Shown one piece after another: positions 43,383-55,476 of a DNA stretch of 64,000 nt. The notes under the pieces were generated by a model. The model ran no database searches. It was not told the DNA's origin and saw nothing but the letters and a program-made list of their open reading frames with translations. Positions within the stretch are counted from its first letter, which is position 1; the number at the start of each line of letters is the position of its first letter. Origin of the DNA: Entophlyctis helioformis (lineage: Eukaryota; Chytridiomycota; Chytridiomycetes; Chytridiales; Chytriomycetaceae); NCBI GenBank assembly GCA_025526915.1, contig JAHLKH010000023.1, forward strand, positions 1-64,000, given 5' to 3'. The position numbers and the translations under genes are program-made.

Positions 43383-43389
43383 TATAAAA
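43383..43389 (+). promoter_or_regulatory. TATA box of the OPT gene
   Basis: TATAAAA, 60 nt upstream of the OPT start codon. It is the clearest core promoter in the window. The gene it serves has a strongly C-ending codon choice (CTC, GTC, ATC, TAC), consistent with high expression. Confidence 0.65.
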
Positions 43390-43448
43390 CGGCCCGCTGC
43401 CCCGCCCTTCCGTCCAATCCATCTGGCCAGCATCCTACCAAGAACACG

Positions 43449-45799
43449 ATGGCTTCCAAGACTGACCAGAAGGCCGAGACCGGCAAGAGCGAGCTCGAGC
43501 ACGAGAAGCAGCTCCTCGCCGAGACTGGCGACATCGAGGCTATCGATGCCGTGTACGCCCAGCAGTACACCAAGGGCATTGTCCCCGAGACCGATGACCC
43601 GTCCGCCCCTCGCTCACCATCCGCATGGTGTTCCTCGGCTCCATCTTTGCCGTGTTCCTCGGTCTCTGCAACGGCATCTTCTCGTTCCGCACCAACCCGT
43701 TCGGCATCACCAACGTCGTTGCCGCTCTGCTGTCGTACCCCATGGGTATCTTCTTCTCCAAGGTGCTCCCCCGCGGCATCCTCAACCCCGGCCCGTTCAC
43801 CATCAAGGAGCACGTCCTCGTCTACACGATCGCCGGTGCCGCCGGTGGTTCGCCGTACGGTATTGAGAACGTCATTGCCCAGAAGTTCCCCAAGTTCATG
43901 GTGCGTTCTCTTTTGGTGCTGTGTGCATTGATGCTGTGCACCGTGCGCTCTTTGTTGTTTGCAAGCGACTGACCTGGCTGACATGCATCCGCACATCCAC
44001 CACTCGCCTCCCATCCAACAGAACGACCAGAACGTCACCTTCTGGAACGCTCTCCTGTTCGTGCTCTCGACCCAGATGATCGGTTACGGTCTCGCCGGCA
44101 TGACCCGCCGCTTCCTCGTCCGCCCCGCCGCCATGTACTGGCCCACGATCCTGCCCACGGTCGCGCTCTTTGTTGCCTTCCACGAGAAGACCGAGGAGGA
44201 GTCTGAGGAGTCCAAGAAGGCCGGCGGTCTCTCTCGCTACGCCTTCTTCTGGCTGTCGCTCACGTTTGCCTTTGTGTGGCAGTGGTTCCCGTCGTACTTT
44301 GCCGGTGTTGTGCAGGCCATCTCGATCCTGTGCTGGATGTCCAACAGCAAGACGATCCGCTACCTCGGCTCTGCTCGCCCAACATGGGTGTCGGCATGCT
44401 CTCGCTGTCGTTCGACCCCACCATCATCGGTACCGGCACGCTCGCCATCCCGTGGTGGGCTTCGCTCAACATCTTTGTCTCCAACGTTGTGGTCATCTGG
44501 ATCATTGTGCCCCTCGCGTACTACAACAACGTGTTCAAGCGCCCCACCGAGCTCCAGAACATTTACACGTATGAGGACGACACTCCCTTCCCCCGCACCA
44601 ACTCGCCTGCCCTCTTCTCGCGCCAGGGTCGCCAGGTCCGCGCCACGACCTTCTACGACCGCACCAACTTTGACCTCAACCAGACCGCCTTCGACCGCGT
44701 CAAGCCCATCTACCTCACCGAGCACTTTGCCATGACGTACGCGCTCTCGTTCCTTGCCCTCACCTGCGGTGTCTCGCACGTTGCTCTGTGGTACTACAAG
44801 GACATTGTCCGCCAGACCAAGGAGATGATCGCCCAGGTCGACGAGGAGACCCCCGACATCCACAACACGCTCATGAAGGCGTACCCCGACATTCCCGAGT
44901 GGATCTACCTTACTTGGCTCGCCGTGTGGCTCGTCATCCAGATGATGGTCGGCCTGTTCACGCCGTTCCGTCTCCAGTGGTGGGGTACCCTCCTCGGTCT
45001 CGTTCTCGGCTTTGTGTTCACGATCCCGTACGGCATCATCCAGGCCTCGTCGGGCCAGCAGCTCGGCCTCAACATCATCACGCAGATCGTCATGGGTCTC
45101 CTGTCGCCCGGCTCGACCGTGCCCAACATGTCGTTCAAGTCGTACGGCTACAACATCATGATCCAGGCTCTCGACCTGTCGTCTGACCTCAAGGTCGGCC
45201 ACTACCTCCACATCAACCCGCTGCACATGGTCTTCTCGCAGCTGTACGGCACCATCATTGGCGCGCTCTGCAACACGGCCGCTGTGTGGATCGTCATTGA
45301 CTACTTCCCGCTCGAGACCAAGGACTGGACCTACCCCGGCCACACCACCTTCTTCAACGCCGGTGCCATTTGGGGTGCCATTGGCCCTGCCCGCTTCTTT
45401 GGCCCCGAGGGTCCCTACTTTGGCCTCAACCTCGGCTACCTGTTCGGCTTATCCTCCCGTCTCCCGTGGCTCGGCAACAAGGTGTACCCCCACCCGTACT
45501 GGCGCTTCATCCACTTCCCGCTCATGGCCTACCCCGCCCGCTCTGGCTCGGTGCTCTCGTCGATCACGTCGTCGTTCATTGTGTCGACCATCTTCATGTA
45601 CGGCATCTTCACGTACGCTTACAGCTGGTGGGTCAAGTACAACTACGTCCTCGCCGCTGCCATCGACGCCGGATCTGGTATCGCTGTCATTCTGTCGACT
45701 GTCCTCTCGATCTACTACCCGCCCGTGACTACTCCCCTCAACGCCTTCCCCATTGACTTTTGGTGCACGGGCCGTCCCATTGAGGACTTTATGGAGTAA
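43449..45799 (+). CDS. OPT-family oligopeptide transporter (two frame breaks)
   Basis: Proton-coupled small-peptide transporter of the plasma or vacuolar membrane. A hydrophilic N-terminus (MASKTDQKAETGKSELEHEK) precedes about 16 hydrophobic segments. Family signatures: FSFRTNPFGITNVVAALLSY, GILNPGPF (NPG motif), NMGVGMLSLSFDPTIIG, TFYDRTNFDLNQTAFDRVKP, SPGSTVPNMSFKSYGYN and WGAIGPARFFGPEGPYFGLN. One intron (GTGCGT...CAACAG, about 43903-44022). The frame breaks at about 43603 (between DDPSAP and LTIRMVF) and about 44373 (before SPNMGVG). Each needs one extra base, inside GC-rich text. Conservation on both sides is excellent, so these are probably assembly deletions rather than a pseudogene. 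Convergent with the SDR gene. Confidence 0.85.
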
Positions 45800-46088
45800 T
45801 CTTGCTCGGTAGTTGTCTGTCTCTGTTGTACAACCACTGTTGGCATGGCGCGTCTGTCTGTCCTTTCTTGGCCAAGCAAATGAACCATACAACGTGTACT
45901 CTACTCCTTGTCTTGTTCCTTCTCTTCTCTCTCTACTTCATGGACATTTGGTGGCTCTGTCGGCGAGGATCAAGCAAAAAGACTGAAAGCAACATTTGGT
46001 CGAGTTGATATATTATCGAAAGCTATGTGAAGATGACCATTCGAAGGGGATCGATATGTACAGGGCAGTCAAAAGGACTAGCGATTCT
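45800..46088. other. Convergent 3' spacer OPT/SDR
   Basis: AT-richer spacer of 289 nt between two convergent genes, with T-rich and CTCT-rich tracts. No gene seen. Confidence 0.5.
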
Positions 46089-48342
46089 CTACCACCGGGT
46101 GGGCGAGTAGTTCTTGAGGAACACTCCCCAGTAACGCTCCTTGCCAAGGACGCCAAGCAGAATGGGATCAATGCAGCGCATGGCGGCATCCCATTCATCG
46201 AGCGGTGGCGGAGCGTTCTCGCGCTTGTCCCACTCTTGCACTGGGTTCTCATCGGTGATCCAGCCCGTGTCGACTGCCGTCATGAAGATATTCACGGCAG
46301 CAAGACCTGCAGCAGATGTGCGCGTCATCATGTTGAGTGCTGCCTTGGCCATGTTCGTGTGCGGGTGGTACACCGTCTTGGGGCGGTAGAACTGGCCCTC
46401 CATGGCGCTGACATTGACAATGTACTTGTCGCAGACAAAGGGCTCGGCATCAGGTCCAGCTGGCGCAGCCGACTCGCTGGGAAAGGGAAGGTCGCGGGTC
46501 GACTCCATCAGCGACTTGAGCTCAGAGACAAGAATCCACGGCGCAAACGTGTTGATGACATGGCACTCGAGCATCTCAATGGTTGAGATCTGACCAATCT
46601 CCATGATCCACGAGTTCTCTGTGCGCAAATCCAGCTGCTGGTCGTCGCGGTCGAGCTGGCCCTTGGGGAAGAGCGCAGAGTCGGCCATCTTGGTGTCCTC
46701 GTCAATCAGGGGGATCTGAGAGAGGGCGGCAGACGTGTTGACCGATGACAGGGGCTGGAGTGCGCTTGCTGCCGGCAGTGCCAGGCCGGTGGTTGCATCT
46801 GTGAGAGACGCAGTTGCAGACAACGCATCGCCAGCGACGATTGTCTTGAACACGTAGTTGCGGGAGCTGTCGCGGTAGACATCGACAACGTGGGCGACGC
46901 TTGTAATGGCGGCCGGCAGAGGGGCAGTCTCTCCCTGGATGAGATGTTCGTAAAACTTGGGCGGCTTGCGGACCGTCTGGGCGGCGTTGTTGATGAGAGC
47001 GTCGAGGCGGGTGAACTGCGACTTGATCTGGCGACAAAACTGGTGGACCATGGTGATGTCTCTAAAGTCGATGCCGTAGATGAACAGGCGGCCGTTGAAC
47101 GAGGCAAAGTCCTCCTCCTTTGCAAAGCGATCGGCAGCGTCGTGAGGGAAGCGGGTTGTGATGATGACGGTCGCACCCATGCGAAGAAGCTTGACAGCGA
47201 TGCAGTATCCAATCTTTGGTCGAGAAGCGAGATCAAACAGGTCAGTCGACACGATCAAACCAGGCCAAGCCAAGCGATGCAAAGGCGGCAGTGGGAAGAG
47301 GGGAATGTGCGAGAGAAAGATGCTGCCAAGCCGCTGGAGCACGGCTGGCTTTGACTCCTCCCATGACCGCCCACAAGGGGCAGGCCACACGATTATATTA
47401 CATTAAACACTAGCGCAGCTCCATCAACGCACGAGTGCTATGGACCTGCGACTCTGTGCATGTGTCTGTGTGGGACAAAGGGCAAAGGGGCAAGCGAGAG
47501 CGGGGCAGGGCAGATGCGGCTGCACACACCTTGACACGCGCGCCAGTGACAATGCAGACGCGGCCACGCATATCCACGGCAAAGGACCGCTTGGCATAGT
47601 TGAATTCGGCGCACGAGGGGCAGAGCTGGTCGTAGAAGAAGTGCAGGTCCTTGAACTGGTTGGGGCAGATGTGGCAGGAGCGAGGGAAGTTGAGAGGGCG
47701 GTAGTTGCCAGAGGATGTGTCTGGGGCATTCGTCGGCGCTTCGTCCGAGGCAGCAGCGGCGGGCGAGGGCTCGGCGACCGAGGCAGCAGTGATGGCGGCA
47801 GGCGTGGAGGCGGCGGACAGGGCGGCAACGCTTGCGGCCGTCGACGTCGAGGCAGCGGCCGCAGCGAGGGCGGCAGCGTCTTCGTTGGCGTACGTCTCGA
47901 GCTCAGCGACGGACAGCAGCGAGCGAGGCGGCAGAGACATATCCACGCTGCCGCTGGCATGGCCGACGAGCTTCTTGGCGCGCATCTGGCGGATGCCTGT
48001 GACGGCCAGCAGCGAGCGGTCCGCCTCCTTGCGCTCGGCGAGCTTGCGCTTGCGGTGTGCGCGGGCGTCGTCGCCCGTTGGGGCCAGCGTGCGTGCAGAC
48101 AGGTCGAACAGGATACGCAGCTTGGGGAACGAGCCGGCGTGGGCCTTCCACTCCGAGTTGCGCGAGTACACCTCGAACACGCGGATGGCGGCGTCGACGT
48201 CGGCCTCTGACACGCAGTCTTGCCAGGGCGGGATGCGCGCCGCTGACCGGGCCGGGCGTGCGGTAGCAGACCCAGAAGCCGCCGACTCTGTGGCCGCCGA
48301 CTCGGGGACCGTGGACGGAGCCGTGGACGGAGTGTCGCTCAT
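46089..48342 (-). CDS. Short-chain dehydrogenase/reductase with N-terminal zinc-ribbon-like domain
   Basis: Read as one gene because the two halves join exactly. Exon 1 (48342-47530) starts MSDTPSTAPSTV and has a helical region, an Ala-rich linker, then a Cys cluster, SCHICPNQF...LCPSCAEFNYAKR (CxxC plus CxxC). It ends GRVCIVTGARVK, the first half of the NAD(P)-binding TGxxxxIG motif. A 316-nt intron (47529-47214) joins it to IGYCIAVKLLRMGATVIITTRFP. The Rossmann fold continues with LDALINNAA and YIVNVSAMEGQFY and ends VFLKNYSPTRW. The catalytic Tyr-Lys equivalent lies around HPHTNMAKAALNMMTRTSAAG; a canonical YxxxK is not obvious, with Lys retained in NMAKAAL. Substrate unknown. The intron is longer than its neighbours. 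Confidence 0.75.
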
Positions 48343-48694
48343 CGGTGCGGGTCACTGGTTGTGGATCGTGCGGCAAGCGAACAACAAAAAAAGGGAGGCG
48401 GTCGCCTGTCGGAGAATTTGTGATTGGTCGATCAGATGGCTTCTGGACGGCTGCGCTTGGTGGCCTTGTGAGTCTGTCGCTGTGTGAGCAATGTCCGGAT
48501 GCGGGTTCGTCGATGCAGAGCGAGGCCGAGAGCAAGACTATCCACGTTGGCGTGGGTCTGTGAATGGGCTCTGCTGTGTGAGGCCGTGCTTTGGAGACGT
48601 GCCGAGACTGTGCCGTCTGATCTGGGCCGCGTTGGGTCGCGGGGTTTCGCGACGCGACAACAACCGTGCCTTCTCAAGGACGACAGACGCAGCC
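48343..48694. promoter_or_regulatory. Divergent intergenic region SDR/CatSper subunit
   Basis: 352 nt between two divergent start codons, necessarily carrying both promoters. No TATA box or known operator recognised; a weak open frame continues upstream of the CatSper start but lacks a better ATG. Confidence 0.35.
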
Positions 48695-51600
48695 ATGTGG
48701 AATGCTGTGTTGATACTATGGGCAACCGGTGCCTGGATACAGACGGTGACCGCACAGCCTGGCGTTGGCGTGCCGGTGCCGCGGCTCGTCGTCCACACGC
48801 CACGCCGTGCTCTCTACGCCGGCTCACGTAAGCTGCAGATACGACATCCCAAGCGCGTTTGCAACACTGACATTCACGCCATGAACCACAGCGGTGACTT
48901 TCGATGCAGGCTGGACGACTCTGCCATCAGCGGCTGGCACATACTACTACCATTTCCAGTTTGGCGACATGGACGCGGCGGGTGTGGGGAAGAGACAGTC
49001 GGTGACGAAACAAGGCGTGCCGCCGAGTGTCACGCATGTGTATGAGCGGCCTGGGTCGTATGTCGCCAACGTGACGGTCAGCGATGTGGCGTTTGTAGAT
49101 ACCGCTGCTATCCAGGGCACCGTGGCCACATCGACGGCCTCAACCGGCTACGCTCCGCTGGTAGCAACTGTCCTTGTCGATATCGTGTCGGCCAACTCGG
49201 GTATGCCACACTCGTCTCGCTCATCACATCGCGAAGCCCGCTAACCCCACAGCACACCGCGAACAGAATGCTACGAGTACAGTCTCAGCCAGCCGGCTGT
49301 CTGGAACGCTACTTGCACGGCAACGACCTCGGCGACCTCGGGCTCGGCATGCCTGGCATCGACATCGGCCGTGTCAGGGAAAGTCACACTTGATCTGCTG
49401 GTAAAGGATCCGACCGGCACGTATTCGTCCCTGGCAGCCGCATACAACTCGATCGGCGATACACCGCGTGTCGTGGTGACCAACCACACTCACACCATCG
49501 AGATCGAGTCGTCGAGTCTGGTGTTCACGGGCACCAGCTGGTCATTCTCGCTCAACGCAAGCAGCCTTGCAGGAAGCATCTCGCCCATGATCGCGCGAGT
49601 AGAGTCGAAAAAGAGTGGGATTCTCTCGTGCGCGGTTCAAGACACCACACTGGATTTGAGTGTGCCCCGCATTAGTAACCTTGGACTTGGGTACGACATG
49701 AGCCAGACCGAGACGGGAGGTGCCAAAGCAGGACTGGCGCTTCGTACTGGAGCGTACCGGCCACAGTACCTCCGTGTGGCGATGAACGTGTGCGTAAAGA
49801 CACAGGCTCTTGCCGTGTTTTCCGCTGTTTCCGGTGGACCATCGCTGAACGGGCTTGGTGCGCTTGTGGCCACCAGTGCGGATGGGTTTGGCGAGTCGGC
49901 GTCATTGTGGAACCTTGCGCGCGATTCAGACGGTTCGCAGACGACAAGCCGGTCCCTATGCGGGGCTGCTGCTCTCACCACAGCGCAGTGCCAGGAACTC
50001 AATGTGATTGACGCGGTCATAGTGGATAGCGCTGTTGTGCTTGTGTCGAGTGTTGGCGTGTTTGTGTCGAATGCCATCCCGTTGATCACGACCCCTGCGC
50101 AGTCGGCATCCCTCGCCAACTACACGCTCGTCCGCACAGGTAACGCAATTGTCGATGCACCTGGAGCCAGTGTATCCAAGGTATCCGTGTACGGGCGGTC
50201 GGACTGCCTGCAACCCAACATCGGCCGCGTCTTTGTCACGTTCCCGTCGGCTTCTTCTGCGGGCTCGCCTGTCGATAGTCTCATCTACGCCACGTCTCTT
50301 ACAGCTGTCATGGCTGGCACGTTCACCACACTGACGGTGTCGAGTATTGCTGCGCTGCTCCCATCGGCCGGTCTTGGCGCTTCGCACAGCTTTGTTGCGG
50401 TCGAGCACGATACCATACTGTCACGCCATATCTACCTGTTTGGTATACACCGATCAGCCGGCTGCATTGGGCGACGATGCTCATACACGTCGCCGGTGAT
50501 CATCCTCCACGATCCATCAACCGCAAAGTTCATCGCTGCTGCCACTCTGCCAACGACCCTCGTTGTGACGGGACTCAAACTGCATGCAGACGGCGTGCAC
50601 TCGGTGCTGTTCGGCTCGCAGATCTGGGTGTCCCAAGACGGCGGGCAGTACTGGATGCAGGTGTACGATCTCACACCGCCCACCAATGTCGTCACAGAGA
50701 CGTTTGTCGACATGGAGTCGACGACTCAGGGTATGGGCGGCATCGCGCTTATCACGAGCAGCAACCGCGTCTTCTATGGATCCGTATCGGCACTCGAGTT
50801 TGTTGCCGCGCGGACGGTGCCTGATCTGACTGGGTCGCTGGCCGCTCTGGTTGCAGAAGGGACGGGCAGATTGTCGGTGCTGACCACCGACACCGTGCCA
50901 ACCTACGGCGGCACCAGCGTCACATACCCCAGCGGGTTTCTCGCCGACTCGGCGGGCTCGTTGCGATCAGCCATCCTCAAGCGGCTGCCAATACCCGGAG
51001 ACTCGGTAGTGGGCTCAAATGCCGACGAGTCCTTTGCCGCAACGCTGGTGCCAGTGCTTCTCTCATCGACGCGGCGCGGCTGGTCATTGTGCCATCGCCC
51101 GCATCGGCGTCTGCCGCCACTGCCGGCGCCGTCTTCCGCCCACACCACCGCAACTGGCAGATCACGCACTATACAGGCAGCAAACTCAGAGTCGAGTCCG
51201 TGGCATCAACGGGATTCATGGTCGATGTCAGCATGAGCAGCCCGCTCGTCAGCGAGCCTAACACGATCTCGCCCGCCGTCGATGCGTCCATTACCGTGTC
51301 CGGCCTTGGCGCCAACATTGCCGATGTGACGTCGATGGCGTCGTTTGGTGTCGGACTCACATCTGCGCCAACCATGCCGACTGTTACTCTCACTCTGTCA
51401 TCGCTCGGCCCATCCGGCGTCGGTTGGGTGTACTCGGATATCGGCAAAACCGCCATCGTGTCTCAGGGATCGTTTCTTGTGTCTGCATTGACAAGCACGA
51501 CGGTCGCCACAGGACGCTTGCTCCAGAAACCGAACCTGCCTGCCGGATCTACCACTATCACGGCTGCCAAAGGCGACTGGAAACTGCTCGACTTCCGGCC

Positions 51601-53519
51601 GTACAATAACCATGCGGGATCGTTTGGCCAGTCTATTACCCTCAGCGCAAGCGGTGGATTGATGATTGTAACGCTGTCGGCTGGTATCATGGCGTTTGAG
51701 GCAAAGCGTGCGTGGCAGGCCATGGTTAGAGTTGTGTGCAGCGATTGTGCAGGTACTGACTCGCTTGGCGGACGTCGGGTAGACACCAACATGATTCTGG
51801 TCACGTCCAGTGGATGGGGCGTCGTGCAGTACGTCACACCTGCAGGCGAGCTGGCTGTAAGTTGATGATCAGTACCGCCCATAATGCCCAGGGGTTGACA
51901 CGCGCATGGTGGCAGGTTGCCGCTTCACAGCCATTGTCAGCATCTTATGCAGCAGGAGCCTGGCAGCTTGTTCGGCCCACACCAGACTATGTGCTAAGCG
52001 CAACACAGCCCACCGGAGACGCCTTGGTAACATTCTCGTGTATGCATCCGACAGCAGACGATGTGGTGTCTAACACAGTACGCGTTATGGACACGGCAGA
52101 CTCGGTCATGGAAGCTGGCGCCACAAGACTGCCCGTCGTCTGCATACTTTCCCATCGAAACCAGCCTGTCGACCCATGCACTTTACATGAACGAGTACAC
52201 CTTTATCGACCTGCAATCCAACCGGACTCTCCCAAGATCAGTCTCCTCCTCGTCCGCCACAGGCCCCACAGGCTCCTCCTACCTTTCCACAACCGTCACA
52301 AGCCCGCGCACGGGCAACTACACGGTCAGACAAAAGTACCCCCACGGCAACATTGGCAGCCACATCAGCACCAGCATCCATGCAGCAGACAAGGGAACGA
52401 CGGGCCAGACGGCTGTCACTGTGAGGTCTTACCCAACGTCGCTCAAGTGCACGCACGGCCCGTCGATCTGGCAGACACGTGTCGTGCACGGATGCGCTCC
52501 AACCCGGTACATCAAGCTCAAGCTGTCGATGAGCGACGCGGCGTTCCTAGACGGGACCGAAAAACTCTACGGGGACGTTGAGCTTGTGCACACGCTGCCT
52601 GTACGTGCTGCTTATCCGTATACAGCGGTGGTAATTGGAGGACTGACGGTTGATCCTACGGAATAGGCCAACTACCGTCCGCCGTCCGCGCTGGGCAGAC
52701 TTGTCCCAACCACAGACAACATCTACAACGCGGATCCAAGCAAGCCGATGCACAACACGCGGTTTGCCGTGTCAAAGGCGTCGGGCCGGTACAAGCAGTG
52801 TGCAGGCAAAGCGGATCGGCAAAGCTGTTCCTGCACTGACAGCCAGCGGCTGTCGATGAAGGCATCCAACTCTGACTGCATCGACAAGGTACGATTGTGT
52901 TGATGTATGGTGTGCGAGTGTGCCTGTGTGTGCATGCAAGGCACTGACGCGGACAGGAATTGCGGGCAACAGGTGCTCAATGTCGACTACTCCAAGCCGT
53001 ACACACCGCAAATCTACGCATACCAGCATGCAAACAAGCCCAAGTTCCTGCGCGCGTCCTATACGTTGACGGAGCTCAACAACCGCGTTGACTACTGCAT
53101 CTCCTGTACGTGTATTGTGCAATGTTTCCGCCGACTTGTGAGCGAGACTGACGGCTTTCTTTCGACCGGATAGCTGTCAAGGACTGCAGGAACGTGTCGG
53201 CATTGCAGGCAGCACTTTTTGATCCGATGCATGACAAGATTACCTGGACTGGTGCTGAAGTGTATCATTTCCGCGCCGCTGTGTCGACCAACGACTATTG
53301 CAGTCTGTCAACCGAGTTTATGGTGTGGTTCTCGCTCCATCTCCTCCATCAATGCCGCTCAGCAGTGGATGTACTGACGCGTGTGCGTGGCAGGTCAATG
53401 TCATTGCACCGCCAACAGGTCCCAAAATGCTGTTCATGATGGAAACCACCACTTGTGTGGTGTTTGGCATGGTGCTCTTTGGTCTCTACATGTACAAGAG
53501 CTACGCATTTAATGGGTAA
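48695..53519 (+). CDS. CATSPERB-like: CatSper channel auxiliary subunit (CATSPERB/E-like)
   Basis: Single-pass ectodomain subunit of the CatSper calcium channel of flagella. Signal peptide MWNAVLILWATGAW; a PKD-like domain (VTFDAGWTTLPSAAGTYYYH...HVYERPGSYVANVTVSDV); a beta-propeller with repeated VLVSSVGVFVSN and LFGSQIWVSQDGGQYWMQV elements; YSDIGKTAIVSQGSFLVSAL, as in the CatSper head; the diagnostic C-terminal block NYRPPSALGRLVPTTDNIYN, ADPSKP, SGRYKQC, SCSCTDSQRLS, NSDC; then EVYHFRAAVST and a helix TTTCVVFGMVLFGLYMY. Introns near 48829, 49200, 51856, 52601, 52890, 53106 and 53323 keep phase. One-base frame shifts are needed near 51050 and 52130. I cannot separate beta from epsilon by eye. 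Confidence 0.75.
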
Positions 53520-53582
53520 TTTCCCCTTACGTCTCTCCCCATCCGCGTCTCAACAAAACTATGGGTTGGTACAAGCATGCCT

Positions 53583-55476
53583 TCATTTCCTACGCGTCAG
53601 CACCGACTGCGTGATCTGCACCAGCGCATCACGTGCAGGTGAGGCAGGCAACCGGGTCATGGCAGCCACAGCATCCGAGCAATAAGCGGCTGCAAGCTCG
53701 CGCGTGCGCTGCAGGCCATCGGACCTGAACACAAGGTCGCGGGCAGTCTCCACATCGCCCGACCGCGAGAAGTTGCGCTCCATGAGAGGGTACAGCTGCG
53801 GATACGTCTCGGCGGCAAAGAGAACCGGTGCAGTGGCGAGCCCCAGCTGCAGATCAGCGTTGACGGGCTTCCCCAGATCGTCGGCCGTGACTACAAAATC
53901 CAGCATATCGTCTACAAGCTATGCATGTAAAGCATCCATGATGGCGTACGAATGTCAGTCCTCCATGCCTCACGCCCGTCATCCAGCATCCGTTGCACGG
54001 CGGAAACTCCCAAGAGCAGATAATAGAAAGCACGAAACAGAGAGGCGAGATGATTTACCTGGAACGCGAGACCAAGGTTGCGGCCATACGAGTCGGCAAG
54101 ATCCGCAATGCAGGGTTCACAGCCACCCAGCACAGCCGACGCGCGACACGACAGCGCAATCAGACTCGCAGTCTTCATGTATGTCTTCTCCATATAATAC
54201 TGAAACCGCAGCGGCTGGTCCACGTGCCCTGTATACGATACGGGCATCCATTCCTCGCGTCCGTTCTCGCCAGCACCGCCACGGCTACCGTTGTCTTTGC
54301 CCAGCGCCGAATTGCGCAACTGCATAAACTCGCCTTCAACGAGGTTCGAGATGACGGTCGCGAGCAGCTCGATGACCTCGGGCGTGCGAAGACGGGCAAG
54401 CGCGACCGACGCGCGAGCAAGCAGAAAGTCACCGGCAAGGATCGCCATCTTGTTGCCAAACTCGGCGTTGGCGGACGGCTGGTTGCGGCGTGTGCTTGAC
54501 ACATCGATAACGTCGTCGTGGAGCAGCGACGCGGTATGGATCATTTCCGTGATCTCGGCAAGTCTGCGCTGTGTGGGGAGGATGACGGGTAGTTGCCCAT
54601 GTTGAACGGCGGGAGCGACCGCCGTCGCGAGAGATGCAGGCTCAGAGCAGGTTTGGATTCCGAGGATGCAGACGGCTGGAAGTGGACGGCTGTCTGAATC
54701 TGCGAGATGGGGCGATCCATCTCAGTCTCGCTCAGACTGCAAGCAGTCGACAGTCCACTACCACCACTACCACCATTTCCAGACAGACTCGTTGCCTGGG
54801 CCATGAGCAGCACGATGAGCGGCCGAACGTGCTTGCCCTGCTGGCTAAAGTAGTACGACGAGATGGTGTTGAGCACGGGATGCCCACTGCCGAGCAGCCG
54901 GCGGATGTTGTCGGTGAGAAGGCCGAGGTCTTTGCCGAGCAGCTCCTTGGGGTTGATGACGGACCCGCTCTTGGAGGCGGTGGTGCCTGCGTCGCTGACG
55001 AGCCGCTCGGCAGCCGACACGGCCTGCGACCAGTGGAGCTGCTGCTGCTGCTGCAGTTGCTGCGTGGTTGCCGATGTGGAGGGCGGAGTGGATGGCCAGA
55101 GCTTGGACACCCACGACGAGACGGTGCCCGATGCGTCTGCGGCTGGTGCAGCAGCAGCAGCAGCCGGCACCGGCGTGGCAGGAGCGGGCGTCGCGGCCGC
55201 AGCGGAATCAGTTACAGTCGACGCAGCCGCGGGGCGGGTCGAGCTGCCAAACGCAGCACGTCTGGGCAGCCGCTGCTGCATGGCGGCCGACAGCGACGAG
55301 GCGGCGGACATGGGCGGCACGGGCACCACGGGCACCACGGGCACCACGGGCACCACGGCAGGCCGGCAGGTGCTATATGCGCATGCTCTTGCGTGTGCAT
55401 GCGCTCCCACGGCCGGTCGCAGGGCCACACCTGAGCGCAGCCTCGACGCAGCAACGGCAGCGATTCTGGTGTTCAT
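53583..55476 (-). CDS. COQ1: Polyprenyl diphosphate synthase Coq1 (ubiquinone side chain)
   Basis: Mitochondrial trans-prenyltransferase making the ubiquinone tail. The Arg/Ala-rich start MNTRIAAVAASRLRSG looks like a matrix targeting peptide. A low-complexity stretch precedes the catalytic domain: ELLGKDLGLLTDNIRRLLGS, GKHVRPLIVLLMAQATS, first Asp-rich motif LLHDDVIDVS, GDFLLARASVALARL, and YMEKTYMKTASLIALSCR. The second Asp-rich motif LVDDMLDFVVTADDLGKP is joined across an intron (GTAAAT...GCATAG). Near 54615 the frame must shift by one base to link LSLHLSR to VAPAVQHGQLPVILPTQRRL; no intron fits, so an indel or assembly error is likely. Tail-to-tail with the CatSper gene (63 nt apart). Confidence 0.9.
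55317..55357 (-). repeat. 9-bp coding minisatellite in COQ1 presequence
   Basis: Four copies of GGGCACCAC (+ strand) encode Val-Val-Pro repeats between the presumed presequence and the catalytic domain. Confidence 0.85.

Noticed and set aside
43590..44400. Programmed ribosomal frameshifting in the OPT gene
   Set aside because: No slippery heptamer or stop-associated signal at either site, and both sites resemble simple one-base losses seen elsewhere in the window.
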